DNA of 6,430 nucleotides from Chloroflexota bacterium (GTDB lineage: Bacteria > Chloroflexota > Limnocylindria > Limnocylindrales > CSP1-4): the NCBI GenBank assembly GCA_030271555.1, contig JARXKQ010000071.1, positions 1 to 6,430 on the forward strand. The letters are read 5' to 3'. Below, piece after piece: positions 1 to 5,770 of the stretch (its first letter is position 1; each line of letters begins with the position of its first letter). The notes below the pieces were generated by a model, which was not told where the DNA came from, searched no databases, and saw only the letters and a list, made by a program, of their open reading frames with translations. The translations under genes and the position numbers were made by a program.

Positions 1-153
1 GCCCCAATGCAGACACGTGCCGCCCAGCTTGGGCTGCTGGTCGATAAGGGCGACTTTCAGTCCCAGCTGGCCGGCGCGGAACGCAGCCGAATAGCCACCG
101 GTGCCGCCGCCCAGGATGATCAGGTCGAACGAATTAGAGGAGCCGACAGCCAC
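1..153 (-). CDS. lpdA: Dihydrolipoyl dehydrogenase-type flavoprotein, N-terminal part (cut by window edge)
   Basis: Only the first 51 codons are present; the gene continues past base 1. Visible are the beta-strand and glycine-rich loop of an FAD-binding Rossmann fold ([20 protein letters not shown], about residues 9-28), the end of the second strand (VALID, 34-38), and the family's redox motif beginning GGTCLHWG (44-51). C47 would be the first cysteine of the redox-active CxxxxC pair; the second lies outside the window. Known role of the family: E3 subunit of pyruvate/2-oxoacid dehydrogenase complexes or the glycine cleavage system, re-oxidising dihydrolipoamide with NAD+. I chose GTG at 153 because a GAAAGG Shine-Dalgarno-like sequence lies 10 bases upstream and the fold begins just after it. 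Related disulfide reductases (mercuric reductase, soluble transhydrogenase) share this N-terminus, so the family is firmer than the exact enzyme. It diverges from plsY. Confidence 0.8.
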   Translation of the reverse strand, partial: MAVGSSNSFDLIILGGGTGGYSAAFRAGQLGLKVALIDQQPKLGGTCLHWG

Positions 154-163
154 GTTCAGTTGG

Positions 164-169
164 CCTTTC
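164..169 (-). promoter_or_regulatory. Probable ribosome binding site of the lpdA-like gene
   Basis: On the minus strand the sequence reads GAAAGG, 10 bases before the GTG at 153, and it supports that non-ATG start. The site lies within a small inverted repeat, CCTTTCGGAAGG (164-175), with 4-bp arms that could partly occlude it in the mRNA. The stem is short, so regulation by it is speculative. Confidence 0.4.
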
Positions 170-209
170 GGAAGGTGGGAAACATCGCTTCGATGGTACC
201 AGCGCTGAG

Positions 210-215
210 TACACT
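210..215 (+). promoter_or_regulatory. Candidate -10 element for plsY
   Basis: TACACT matches the TAnnnT core of a -10 hexamer and ends 11 bases before the plsY ATG at 227. No convincing -35 (TTGACA-like) hexamer is seen 16-18 bases upstream. No Shine-Dalgarno sequence lies between this box and the ATG, so if it is used the transcript would have a leader of only about 0-5 bases. On the opposite strand TACCAT (195-200 read in reverse) is a similar candidate for the lpdA-like gene. Confidence 0.3.
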
Positions 216-226
216 GGCCCCGCTTC

Positions 227-853
227 ATGAGCTTGTCGTTGCTCGACGTTCTGTTCATCGCCATCGGCTACCTGGCCGGGTCGCTACCGATGGGCGTCCT
301 GGTTGCGCGCCTCACTGGCGCCCGTGACCCGCGCACGGTGGGCAGCGGTCGCACGGGCGGCACGAACGCGTTACGGGCAATGGGTGCGTGGCGCGCGGCC
401 TTGGTGGCGACGCTCGACGTGATGAAGGGCTTCGTGCCGGTCGCTGTCGCGGCGCTGGCCGGTTGTTCGTCGCTGGGCGTGGCCCTGACGGGCGTCGCCT
501 GCGTGGTGGGTGCCGCGCGCTCGGTCTTCCTCCGTTTCCACGGCGGGCGCGGCGTCGCAACCGGCATCGGGGCGACGCTGTTCATGGCGCCACTCGCGAT
601 CCCATTTGGGCTGCCGTTCTTCATCGTCCCGATCTGGCTGACGCGGCTGGTTTCGCTGGGCTCGCTCATCGGCACGGCCGTGGGCTCGGCGATCATCGGC
701 CTATTCGTGGTCCTGGGCTGGGACCCGTGGCCGTACTTCATATTCGCGGTCCTGGGGACAGCCGTGGTGTGGATCGCCCACTACGACAACATCCAGCGCC
801 TGTTGCGCGGCGAGGAGCGCCGCTTCGACCCGCTCGCCCGGGGCGACGGCTAG
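227..853 (+). CDS. plsY: Acyl-phosphate glycerol-3-phosphate acyltransferase PlsY
   Basis: This 208-residue integral membrane protein has the usual PlsY length. The family transfers an acyl group from acyl-phosphate (made by PlsX) to sn-glycerol-3-phosphate, giving lysophosphatidic acid, the first membrane step of phospholipid synthesis. Three signature regions are visible. Motif 1 is SGRTGGTN (40-47), commonly SGNxGATN, so Arg42 stands where Asn is usual. Motif 2 is HGGRGVATG (105-113). Motif 3 is [13 protein letters not shown] (185-197), with the conserved His185, Asn188 and Glu197. Hydrophobic segments lie at about 5-28, 56-78, 85-101, 117-137, 145-164 and 168-185. The ATG at 227 has no clear Shine-Dalgarno sequence, but the hydrophobic N-terminus starts directly after it and matches the family. 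The gene is divergent from the lpdA-like gene and convergent with the small membrane-protein gene 10 bp beyond its stop. plsX is not in the window. Confidence 0.93.
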   Translation: MSLSLLDVLFIAIGYLAGSLPMGVLVARLTGARDPRTVGSGRTGGTNALRAMGAWRAALVATLDVMKGFVPVAVAALAGCSSLGVALTGVACVVGAARSVFLRFHGGRGVATGIGATLFMAPLAIPFGLPFFIVPIWLTRLVSLGSLIGTAVGSAIIGLFVVLGWDPWPYFIFAVLGTAVVWIAHYDNIQRLLRGEERRFDPLARGDG

Positions 854-867
854 TCGGCGACGACTAG
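850..867. terminator. Hairpin shared by two convergent stop codons
   Basis: CTAGTCG-GCGA-CGACTAG is a perfect 7-bp inverted repeat with a 4-base loop. The plsY stop TAG (851-853) lies in the left arm and the TAG stop of the minus-strand gene (complement of 864-866) lies in the right arm. On the plus strand the loop GCGA fits the stable GNRA tetraloop class. Neither strand has a following T-run, so it is not a canonical intrinsic terminator. It could act as a bidirectional termination or 3'-end stabilising hairpin; that function is inference. Confidence 0.35.
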
Positions 868-1082
868 GGCGAGCGGCGCGGCCAGAGAGCGCGGAAAAGG
901 ACCAGGATGGTGACCGCGATTAGGCCGATGATGATCAGCGGCGCCAGGCTCAGCGCGTCGCGCAAGACCGGCACGAGGTCGGTCACCCAGGCAACGATGA
1001 GCACGCCCGCGACGACGAGTGCCGCGACCTCGAGCGCCCTGAACAGGTCGCGCGAGCGAGGGCCTGGATTGCCGTCAGTCAT
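864..1082 (-). CDS. Small two-helix membrane protein of unknown function, coupled to nnrE
   Basis: I do not recognise a family. The 72-residue product has a short polar N-terminus (MTDGNPGPRSRD), a hydrophobic segment at about 16-36, a short linker containing charged residues (about 37-42), a second hydrophobic segment at about 44-66, and a basic end (WPRRSP). This predicts two transmembrane helices with both ends in the cytoplasm. Its ATG (1080-1082) lies inside the last codons of the nnrE gene: the minus strand reads ATGACTGA, so the two genes overlap by 8 bases and translation is probably coupled. GC-rich third positions and clean packing between neighbours argue it is real. The overlap suggests co-expression with NnrE but says nothing firm about function. 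Confidence 0.72.
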   Translation of the reverse strand: MTDGNPGPRSRDLFRALEVAALVVAGVLIVAWVTDLVPVLRDALSLAPLIIIGLIAVTILVLFRALWPRRSP

Positions 1083-1872
1083 GGTCGGCCTCGATTGGGA
1101 TGCCGATCGGCGCCACGAGCACCCGCCCGGCCAGGACGCGACCGGTCCGCGTGAGCAGCCCGTCCTTTGGTCGGTGGAAGGTGACGGTCACGTTGGCGTG
1201 GACGTTGGGCTCCGACGGTTCGCCCGATGTCAGGTCGAGCGCGGTGGGCGTGTCGATGGCCAGGATGGGGACGCCGTGCTTCCGAGCGGCGAGGCAGAGC
1301 TCGACCGCTTGGGCGATGGGCTCGCGCATTGCGCCACGCACGCCAGTCCCCAACAGGCCGTCGATGACCAGCGCCGCGCGCTCGATGCCGTTGAGAAGGA
1401 TGGCGACGTCGCGGCCGCTGGCGGCATGCATGCGCTGAACCGGGGCGATGCCGTCGAGGCGATCCCAGTTGGCTGCGGCGTCGGGTGTCCCCGGTCGGAA
1501 TGCGCTACTGACAAGGACGACGTACGAGTGCACGTCCGCGTCGGCCAGGCGCCGCGCGGCAACGAACGCGTCGCCGCCGTTGTTGCCGGGCCCCGCGAGG
1601 ATCAAGATCCGGCCCGACGACGGGCGATCAGTCGAGTTGAGCAGCGCCCGCGCCGCGACGGCGACCGCGGTCCCGGCCTGCTCCATCAGCTCGCGCCCAG
1701 ACACGCCCATTCGCTGCGCGCGGCGATCGGCGCCCTTCATCTCTTCGGCGGTCATCGGTCGCCGCGCGGCGTAGGCCGCCCAGTGCGTCGCCAGGGTGTC
1801 GAGCGTCAAGCCGGGCTCCGCCAGATACGCGTCAGCGACGGGGAGCAACTCGGTCGCTGGAACGGTCGGCAT
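1075..1872 (-). CDS. nnrE: NAD(P)H-hydrate epimerase (YjeF N-terminal domain protein)
   Basis: The 265-residue soluble protein is a single YjeF_N domain. Family members epimerise the R form of damaged NAD(P)H hydrate to the S form so that the dehydratase NnrD can repair it. Seen: MTAEEMKGADRRAQ (40-53), the usual start of the domain; GVSGRELMEQAG (56-67); the nucleotide-binding loop AGPGNNGGDAFVAARRL (93-109); DGLLGTGVRG (171-180); the catalytic-region segment AIDTPTALD (205-213); and TVTFHRPKDGLL (229-240). The usual DIPSGLD reads DTPTALD here, keeping Asp207 and Asp213 but losing the Ser-Gly pair. There is an extra 39-residue N-terminus before the domain. I keep the ATG at 1872 because a GGA Shine-Dalgarno core lies 6 bases upstream, while the inner ATG (codon 40) has none. 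The NnrD dehydratase domain, often fused, is absent. It is the first gene of a two-gene operon and divergent from mgtC. Confidence 0.88.
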   Translation of the reverse strand: MPTVPATELLPVADAYLAEPGLTLDTLATHWAAYAARRPMTAEEMKGADRRAQRMGVSGRELMEQAGTAVAVAARALLNSTDRPSSGRILILAGPGNNGGDAFVAARRLADADVHSYVVLVSSAFRPGTPDAAANWDRLDGIAPVQRMHAASGRDVAILLNGIERAALVIDGLLGTGVRGAMREPIAQAVELCLAARKHGVPILAIDTPTALDLTSGEPSEPNVHANVTVTFHRPKDGLLTRTGRVLAGRVLVAPIGIPIEADHD

Positions 1873-1884
1873 TTCGCGTCCATC

Positions 1885-1956
1885 GTCTCACGGCCAGAAG
1901 TACGGTGCTGCTACGCACCGCCTTGCTGTTGATGAACGCGTCCGAATCAGTGAGAC
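1885..1956. repeat. Spaced inverted 7-mer in the nnrE/mgtC divergent region
   Basis: GTCTCAC (1885-1891) and GTGAGAC (1950-1956) form an inverted pair. Read in each gene's own direction, GTGAGAC ends 12 bases before the nnrE ATG and 10 bases before the mgtC ATG. The symmetric placement could reflect a shared promoter or regulator element, but a 7-mer pair in a 94-bp gap can easily arise by chance. Confidence 0.2.
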
Positions 1957-1957
1957 T
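1929..1957 (+). promoter_or_regulatory. Candidate promoter of the mgtC-like gene
   Basis: A TTGATG hexamer (1929-1934, four matches to TTGACA) is followed after exactly 17 bases by GAGACT (1952-1957, three matches to TATAAT). Transcription would begin about 1964-1967, at or next to the ATG at 1967, implying a leaderless or nearly leaderless mRNA. No good Shine-Dalgarno sequence is present. The -10 match is poor. Confidence 0.25.
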
Positions 1958-1966
1958 CCCGCACAC

Positions 1967-2626
1967 ATGCCGCTCAACTTCGACCTGAACTCCATACTGC
2001 AGAACCCGGAGATCACCGCGCTCATCCGGATTGCCCTGTCCGGACTCGTCGCGGGGCTTATCGGCCTCGAGCGCGAGCTGGCCGGCAAAGCTGCCGGTAT
2101 CCGCACCTACGGCCTCGTTGGCGTGGGCGCGGCCATGTTCACCGTGACCGCGATCTACGGCTTCGGCTCACTCGACTACGCGTCGCGCATCGTGGGCGGC
2201 GTGATCACCGGCATCGGCTTCCTGGGCGCGGGCGCGATCCTGCACACCAAGGTTCACATCATCGGCCTCACGACCGCCGCCGGACTGTGGGTCGCGGCTG
2301 GAGTTGGCCTGGCAATCGGGTCGGGCTTGTACCTCATCGGCATTGGTGCCGGCCTTCTGCTGTTCGTGCTACTCCAGTTCGCCACCCCCGAAGAGGTCAT
2401 CCGCCAGCGCCGCCGCCGCTCCGGGAAGATGGACGCGGCCGAACTCGAAGAGATGGAGGAAGAGGAGCTCGAAGAGCGGATGAGACGGACGCCGCGCGTG
2501 CTCAACGCGCCGGAGCAGCAACCGCCGATGAGCTCATGGCCCACCCAGATGCCGGCGCCGCCGCAGTACGGTCCGTGGTCGACCGGTGCGCAGCAGCGGC
2601 CGCCGCAGTCGAACGGCCGAAGTTAA
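1967..2626 (+). CDS. MgtC/SapB family membrane protein with charged, proline-rich tail
   Basis: The 219-residue protein has the N-terminal MgtC/SapB membrane domain (about 15-140). Seen are ALIRIALSGLVAGLIGLERE (18-37), KAAGIRTYGLVGVGAA (41-56), the hallmark GIGFLGAGAIL (82-92 region) and GLTTAAGLWVAAGVGLAIG (100-118), giving about five membrane helices. MgtC proteins are linked to growth at low magnesium, modulation of F-type ATP synthase and intramacrophage survival in pathogens; the role in other bacteria is unclear. The cytoplasmic ACT-like domain of MgtC proper is absent. Instead there is a basic cluster (146-154), a strongly acidic, probably helical stretch (156-172) and a Pro/Gln-rich, probably disordered tail (182-219). 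I start at the ATG at 1967: the longer reading frame back to 1796 runs antisense through nnrE and its peptide is not MgtC-like. It is divergent from nnrE and ends 2 bp from the opposing gene. Confidence 0.88.
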   Translation: MPLNFDLNSILQNPEITALIRIALSGLVAGLIGLERELAGKAAGIRTYGLVGVGAAMFTVTAIYGFGSLDYASRIVGGVITGIGFLGAGAILHTKVHIIGLTTAAGLWVAAGVGLAIGSGLYLIGIGAGLLLFVLLQFATPEEVIRQRRRRSGKMDAAELEEMEEEELEERMRRTPRVLNAPEQQPPMSSWPTQMPAPPQYGPWSTGAQQRPPQSNGRS

Positions 2627-2628
2627 AG

Positions 2629-3324
2629 TCAGTCCGCGGAGAGTCGGTTCCTTCCGCCCAGTCGGACGAGATAGAGCCCGCCGATCACGCAGCCCAGGGC
2701 AAACACGGCGAGCCAGCCGCAGATGGCGTAGACCGCTAGTCGGACCGCATCGAGGCTGGCGGTCGATATCTCCACGTCGGGGCTATCGCGGACCAGCGTC
2801 GTCAGCTCGCCCAGGGACAGCGCCAGCTTGGCCAGATCGGTGCTGGTCGTGCTGACCGCGGCGCGGTTGTTGTTGAGCGACACACCGATCGTCGTCAGCT
2901 CGGTGCCCAGCGTCGAGAGCTGCTGGCCGCTGGTGTCGAAGCCTGACGCGAGCCCGGCCAATGGCTGCGCGCCAAAGATCGTGAGCGACATCGAATCACG
3001 CAGGCCGAACATGCTCGTGGCGAGGCTATTGGCGATGCCCGCAGCGCGGTCCGTTGCCGCTTTCGCATCGCCGAGCGAGGTATCAGTGCCACTGACGCCC
3101 AGGCTCATGTCCTCGAGCGTCGTGCGCGCCTGACCCATCGTCTCGACGAGTGCGGCGCGTTCCTGGTCGAGCGTCACTGACAGGTTGTGGGCGCGCTCGA
3201 GCGGCCGATTGATCGCGACCGCCACGGTGAAGAACAGGATCAGGCCGATCAGCCCGTAGGCGGCCAGCGCCACGCCAAGCAGGCGCAGCCGTGGATGGCG
3301 TCGGCGTGGGCGCTCAACGGTCAT
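2629..3324 (-). CDS. Unrecognised two-helix membrane protein with extracytoplasmic helical region, third gene of ABC operon
   Basis: I cannot assign a family. The 231-residue protein has a basic cytoplasmic start (RPRRRHPRLR, 5-14), a transmembrane helix at about 14-38, a region of about 155 residues (39-193) predicted outside the membrane, a second helix at about 194-220, and a short basic end (RLGGRNRLSAD). The outer region is rich in Ser, Thr, Leu and Ala with leucine or other hydrophobic residues every 3-4 positions (for example STLGTELTTIGVSL, 137-150, and STDLAKLALSLGELTTLV, 161-178). This suggests paired amphipathic helices or a coiled coil. I start at the ATG at 3324, 2 bases after the permease stop; the frame extends to 3417 but that part lies inside the permease gene. 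Third position in the operon makes an accessory role for the exporter likely, such as spacing, clamping or handing over substrate outside the membrane; this is inference. Confidence 0.82.
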   Translation of the reverse strand: MTVERPRRRHPRLRLLGVALAAYGLIGLILFFTVAVAINRPLERAHNLSVTLDQERAALVETMGQARTTLEDMSLGVSGTDTSLGDAKAATDRAAGIANSLATSMFGLRDSMSLTIFGAQPLAGLASGFDTSGQQLSTLGTELTTIGVSLNNNRAAVSTTSTDLAKLALSLGELTTLVRDSPDVEISTASLDAVRLAVYAICGWLAVFALGCVIGGLYLVRLGGRNRLSAD

Positions 3325-3326
3325 CG

Positions 3327-4529
3327 TCACGCGCTGCGCATGGTTCGTCGCAGAAGCACGACAGTCAGGATAAGGAACCCACCGGCCAGCGCGCCCAGAA
3401 CGCCCAGCTGCCACCACGATGTCGAGTTGCCGCGCAACATCAGGTCCTGCAGCAGCCGGATGCCGTGCGTCACCGGCAAGGCGTACGCGCCGTACTGCAC
3501 CCCCTCGCGGAACTCATGCACAGGCAGCACGAAACCGGAGAAGAACACCGACGCGAGCAGTAGCAGCAGGCATAGCTGGACGGCCTGGCGTTCCGAATCG
3601 GACACGACCGAGATGATCAGGCCCAGGCCCAGGCTGGCGGCGATCAGCAGGGCGATGACGAGCACGATCAGCCAGACGTTGCCCAGCATGGGCACGCCCA
3701 GGCCAAAGACGAGCAACGCCACGGTGATCGCGGCGATGATCCCGCTGACGATGCCCAGGCCCAGGTACTTGCCCAGCGCCAACTCGAGCGAGTTGACCGG
3801 CGACACGCGCAGCAACTCCATCGCGCCCGACATCCGCTCGCGCACGAAGGACATCGCGGTCAGCGTGACGGCCATGTGCTGGAGCATCAGCGCCAGCGCC
3901 GCCGGCGCCGCGAAGCCCACGACATCGGGCTGGGTGGGGGCGAGGTTGGTGACGCTCACCGTGGTTGGCGCCGCGACCACCTCGGGCGGGACGTGGATCT
4001 GTGAGCCCGCCTCGCCAATGACGTACGACTGACCCTCAGTGACGGCCTCGCGGATGATCTGTTCGTTGATCTGCCGATCGACGACGCCGGCCAGGAAGTC
4101 GGCGTAGCCCGCTTCGATCGGGTCGACCGAGTTGTACGCAACTGTTATCTGCGCCTGCTGGCCCGCGCGGAATTTGTCCGCGGCGTCGGCCGGGGCGACG
4201 ATGACCAGGTCGAGCTGCTGATTCGCCAGGCGGCTCTGCGCCGAATCCGGCGTCTCGTCGACGCTCAGGATGTTGAGCGCCGGCCCGGCCAGCTGCTGGT
4301 AGAAGGCGGGGTCGCGCGGCAACGACAAGGTGGGCGGGATCACGACGACCGTGTCGAGCGGCTTGCGCACGCCGGTGTAGCCCAGGCCGAAGATCGCCAT
4401 GATCAGGAACGGACCGAGCACCAGGCTGAGGAAGGCGCCCGGACGACGGCGAACCTGGATCAGCTCCTTGCGAACCTGGGCGAGGATTCGAGTAACCGAT
4501 TTGAACGGGCCGACCACAAGGCCTCTCAT
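3327..4529 (-). CDS. ABC-2 type transporter permease
   Basis: The 400-residue permease has the ABC-2 exporter architecture. A cytoplasmic amphipathic start with basic residues (RKELIQVRRRP, 20-30) precedes helix 1 (about 31-50). A long extracytoplasmic loop follows (about 52-203), and then a core of about five helices near 204-229, 255-278, 285-309, 316-336 and 374-394. The segment FVRERMSGAMELLRVSPV (228-245), followed by ELALGK (249-254), is the typical cytoplasmic coupling region that contacts the ATPase; ABC-2 proteins usually read RE-x-G-T-x-E-x-L here. This resembles the YbhR/YhhJ/NodJ type, with a large outer domain between helices 1 and 2. The substrate cannot be read from sequence. 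Its ATG overlaps the ATPase stop (ATGA), giving translational coupling. As only one permease is encoded, a homodimer is likely. Confidence 0.93.
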   Translation of the reverse strand: MRGLVVGPFKSVTRILAQVRKELIQVRRRPGAFLSLVLGPFLIMAIFGLGYTGVRKPLDTVVVIPPTLSLPRDPAFYQQLAGPALNILSVDETPDSAQSRLANQQLDLVIVAPADAADKFRAGQQAQITVAYNSVDPIEAGYADFLAGVVDRQINEQIIREAVTEGQSYVIGEAGSQIHVPPEVVAAPTTVSVTNLAPTQPDVVGFAAPAALALMLQHMAVTLTAMSFVRERMSGAMELLRVSPVNSLELALGKYLGLGIVSGIIAAITVALLVFGLGVPMLGNVWLIVLVIALLIAASLGLGLIISVVSDSERQAVQLCLLLLLASVFFSGFVLPVHEFREGVQYGAYALPVTHGIRLLQDLMLRGNSTSWWQLGVLGALAGGFLILTVVLLRRTMRSA

Positions 4530-5557
4530 TCGACTTGACCCCGGGCGTCGGCAGCGCCGGTCACCAGGGCCGCGAAGACCTCGTCAAAGGTTGGTCGGTA
4601 TTCACGGCTGTACTCGACCTGTCCGCCGGCCGCGGTGATCGCGGCGGCAACACGGGGACTGGCCAGACCCGCGTCGTGGGCGAAGACGAGCAACTGCGCC
4701 GGGCCCAGCTGGCGGACATGGTTCACGCCCTCTATTGGCGCCAACGCGCGAACGTCGAACGGGCCCTTGGTCCCGACCTCGATCACCTCGCCGCCCAGCG
4801 CCATCCGGCGCAGGTCCGCCGGCGGCGCGTAGGCGATCAGACGGCCACCGGAGATGAGCGCGACCTCGTCGCAGTACTCCGCCTCGGCGACGTACTGCGT
4901 CGTGACCACGATCGTCGCCCCGGCGCGCCGCTGATGGTCCAGCTCGTGCCAGATGCGCGTCCGCAGCAACGGGTCGATGCCCGCAGTTGGCTCGTCGAGG
5001 ATCAGCAGCTGTGGCCGATGAACGAGCGCGCAGGCGAGCTCCAGCCGGCGCTGCATGCCACCGCTCAGGTTCTCCGCCCGGCGATCGCGCGCGTCGGTCA
5101 GGTCGACCAGATCGAGCACTTCGGCGACGCGCTTGCCGCGCCGGAAGAACGGCACGCCGAACAGCGCGGCCATGAAGTTCACGTTCTCGCGCGCCGTCAG
5201 CTCCGGATAAAGAACGAACGATTGGGGCATATAGCCGATGCGCTCGCGCGTCGTGCGCCGGAAGTGGCGCGGATCTTCGCCGAGAACGCGCACAGCGCCG
5301 GACCCGGGCTTGAGCGCGCCCAGGATGAGCCGGATGGTGGTCGTCTTGCCGGCGCCGCTGGGCCCGATGATGCCCAGGAGGCGCCCCGGCGCCGCGACCA
5401 TCGAGATGTCCTCGACGCCAACGACGGCGCCAAAGCTGCGGCTGACGTGGTCGAGGACGATCGACGGCGGACCGGGCAGTGGCGCGCGCGAGGCACGCGG
5501 CAATGCCGTCGCCACCCCAGTCGGGGCGGGCGGCCCCCCGGTCGCATTGGCAGGCAT
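4526..5557 (-). CDS. ABC transporter ATP-binding protein (ABC-2/DrrA-like) with Gln in the H-loop
   Basis: This is the ATPase subunit (343 residues) of the exporter encoded with the next gene. In order: a Pro/Ala-rich N-terminal tail (1-31), domain start SIVLDHVSRSFG (32-43), Walker A GPSGAGKT (65-72), Q-loop Gln112 in YMPQSF, signature LSGGM (164-168), Walker B LLILDEP (184-190) with catalytic Glu189, and D-loop GIDP (193-196). The H-loop reads TTQY (219-222), so Gln221 replaces the usual His. A C-terminal extension (about 250-343) ends with RPTFDEVFAALV, as in DrrA-like ATPases. The start is uncertain: in-frame ATGs also exist at 5611 and 5656. I chose 5557 because codons upstream of it end in G or C only 19 times in 33, against 26 in 33 just after it. 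It is the first gene of the three-gene operon and divergent from the PBP gene. Confidence 0.92.
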   Translation of the reverse strand: MPANATGGPPAPTGVATALPRASRAPLPGPPSIVLDHVSRSFGAVVGVEDISMVAAPGRLLGIIGPSGAGKTTTIRLILGALKPGSGAVRVLGEDPRHFRRTTRERIGYMPQSFVLYPELTARENVNFMAALFGVPFFRRGKRVAEVLDLVDLTDARDRRAENLSGGMQRRLELACALVHRPQLLILDEPTAGIDPLLRTRIWHELDHQRRAGATIVVTTQYVAEAEYCDEVALISGGRLIAYAPPADLRRMALGGEVIEVGTKGPFDVRALAPIEGVNHVRQLGPAQLLVFAHDAGLASPRVAAAITAAGGQVEYSREYRPTFDEVFAALVTGAADARGQVE

Positions 5558-5770
5558 CTCCACGATAGGACCTCGCTGGTGCGGGCGAGAAGTTGACGCC
5601 GGCCCAAGCATCTCACAGCGATTTTCGAACCGGCGTCGAATCAGAGGATCGCGCATGCAGCGGTTTCAGCGCGACTGGCCGGCTGACCGGCGGCGCTGCA
5701 ACTCCATCGAAACGTGCGCGGCGGCGGCGCGCCGCATGACGCGCCCCTGAATCGTCCACAATCGAGCAAG
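5558..5770. other. Divergent intergenic region between ABC operon and PBP gene
   Basis: This 213-bp stretch should hold promoters for both flanking transcripts. It contains a perfect 12-bp palindrome GCGGCGCGCCGC (5724-5735) and a hairpin GCCGG-CTGA-CCGGC (5678-5691). Upstream of the ABC ATPase the minus strand has the -10-like GAAAAT, 9 bases before the alternative ATG at 5611, and TCCTAT, 7 bases before the chosen ATG at 5557. I see no small gene, RNA gene or clear terminator here. In-frame extensions of both flanking genes run into it. Confidence 0.4.
5757..5762 (+). promoter_or_regulatory. Candidate -10 element for the PBP gene
   Basis: CACAAT (four matches to TATAAT) ends 8 bases before the GTG at 5771. 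ATGACG (5736-5741, four matches to TTGACA) lies upstream with a short 15-base spacer. Transcription would start close to the GTG, so the mRNA may be leaderless; no usable Shine-Dalgarno spacing is seen before the GTG. Confidence 0.28.

Noticed and set aside
7..327. Plus-strand open frame over the lpdA-like start and the beginning of plsY
   Set aside because: It overlaps two genes with strong family motifs and has no recognisable content.
864..1082. Possible that the 72-codon membrane protein is spurious
   Set aside because: The ATG overlap with nnrE, two clean hydrophobic helices with a basic end, and the shared hairpin at its stop favour a real gene.
907..1932. Long plus-strand open frame (341 codons) opposite nnrE
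   Set aside because: It is antisense to a gene with clear YjeF_N motifs; its peptide is Arg/Gly/Asp-rich low-complexity sequence typical of antisense frames in GC-rich DNA.
1796..1966. Longer N-terminus for the mgtC-like gene
   Set aside because: The added 57 residues run antisense into nnrE and do not resemble MgtC, while the family sequence begins after the ATG at 1967.
3187..4032. Plus-strand open frame (281 codons) across the exporter accessory and permease genes
   Set aside because: It is antisense to the ABC-2 permease and its neighbour; the peptide is Ser/Thr/Arg-rich with no domain.
2629..5380. Strong over-abundance of the hexamer GCCCAG on the plus strand (CTGGGC on the coding strand)
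   Set aside because: I considered a polar motif such as a Chi-like site. Almost every copy is a Leu-Gly pair encoded CTG-GGC in membrane proteins, so codon choice explains it.
4535..5596. Plus-strand open frame (353 codons) opposite the ABC ATPase
   Set aside because: It mirrors the ATPase codons; the Ala/Arg/Gly/Asp-rich peptide has no recognisable motif.
5558..5656. 33 extra N-terminal codons for the ABC ATPase
   Set aside because: Only 19 of 33 third positions are G or C, well below the adjoining coding sequence, and no ribosome binding site precedes the ATG at 5656. A start at 5611 remains possible.
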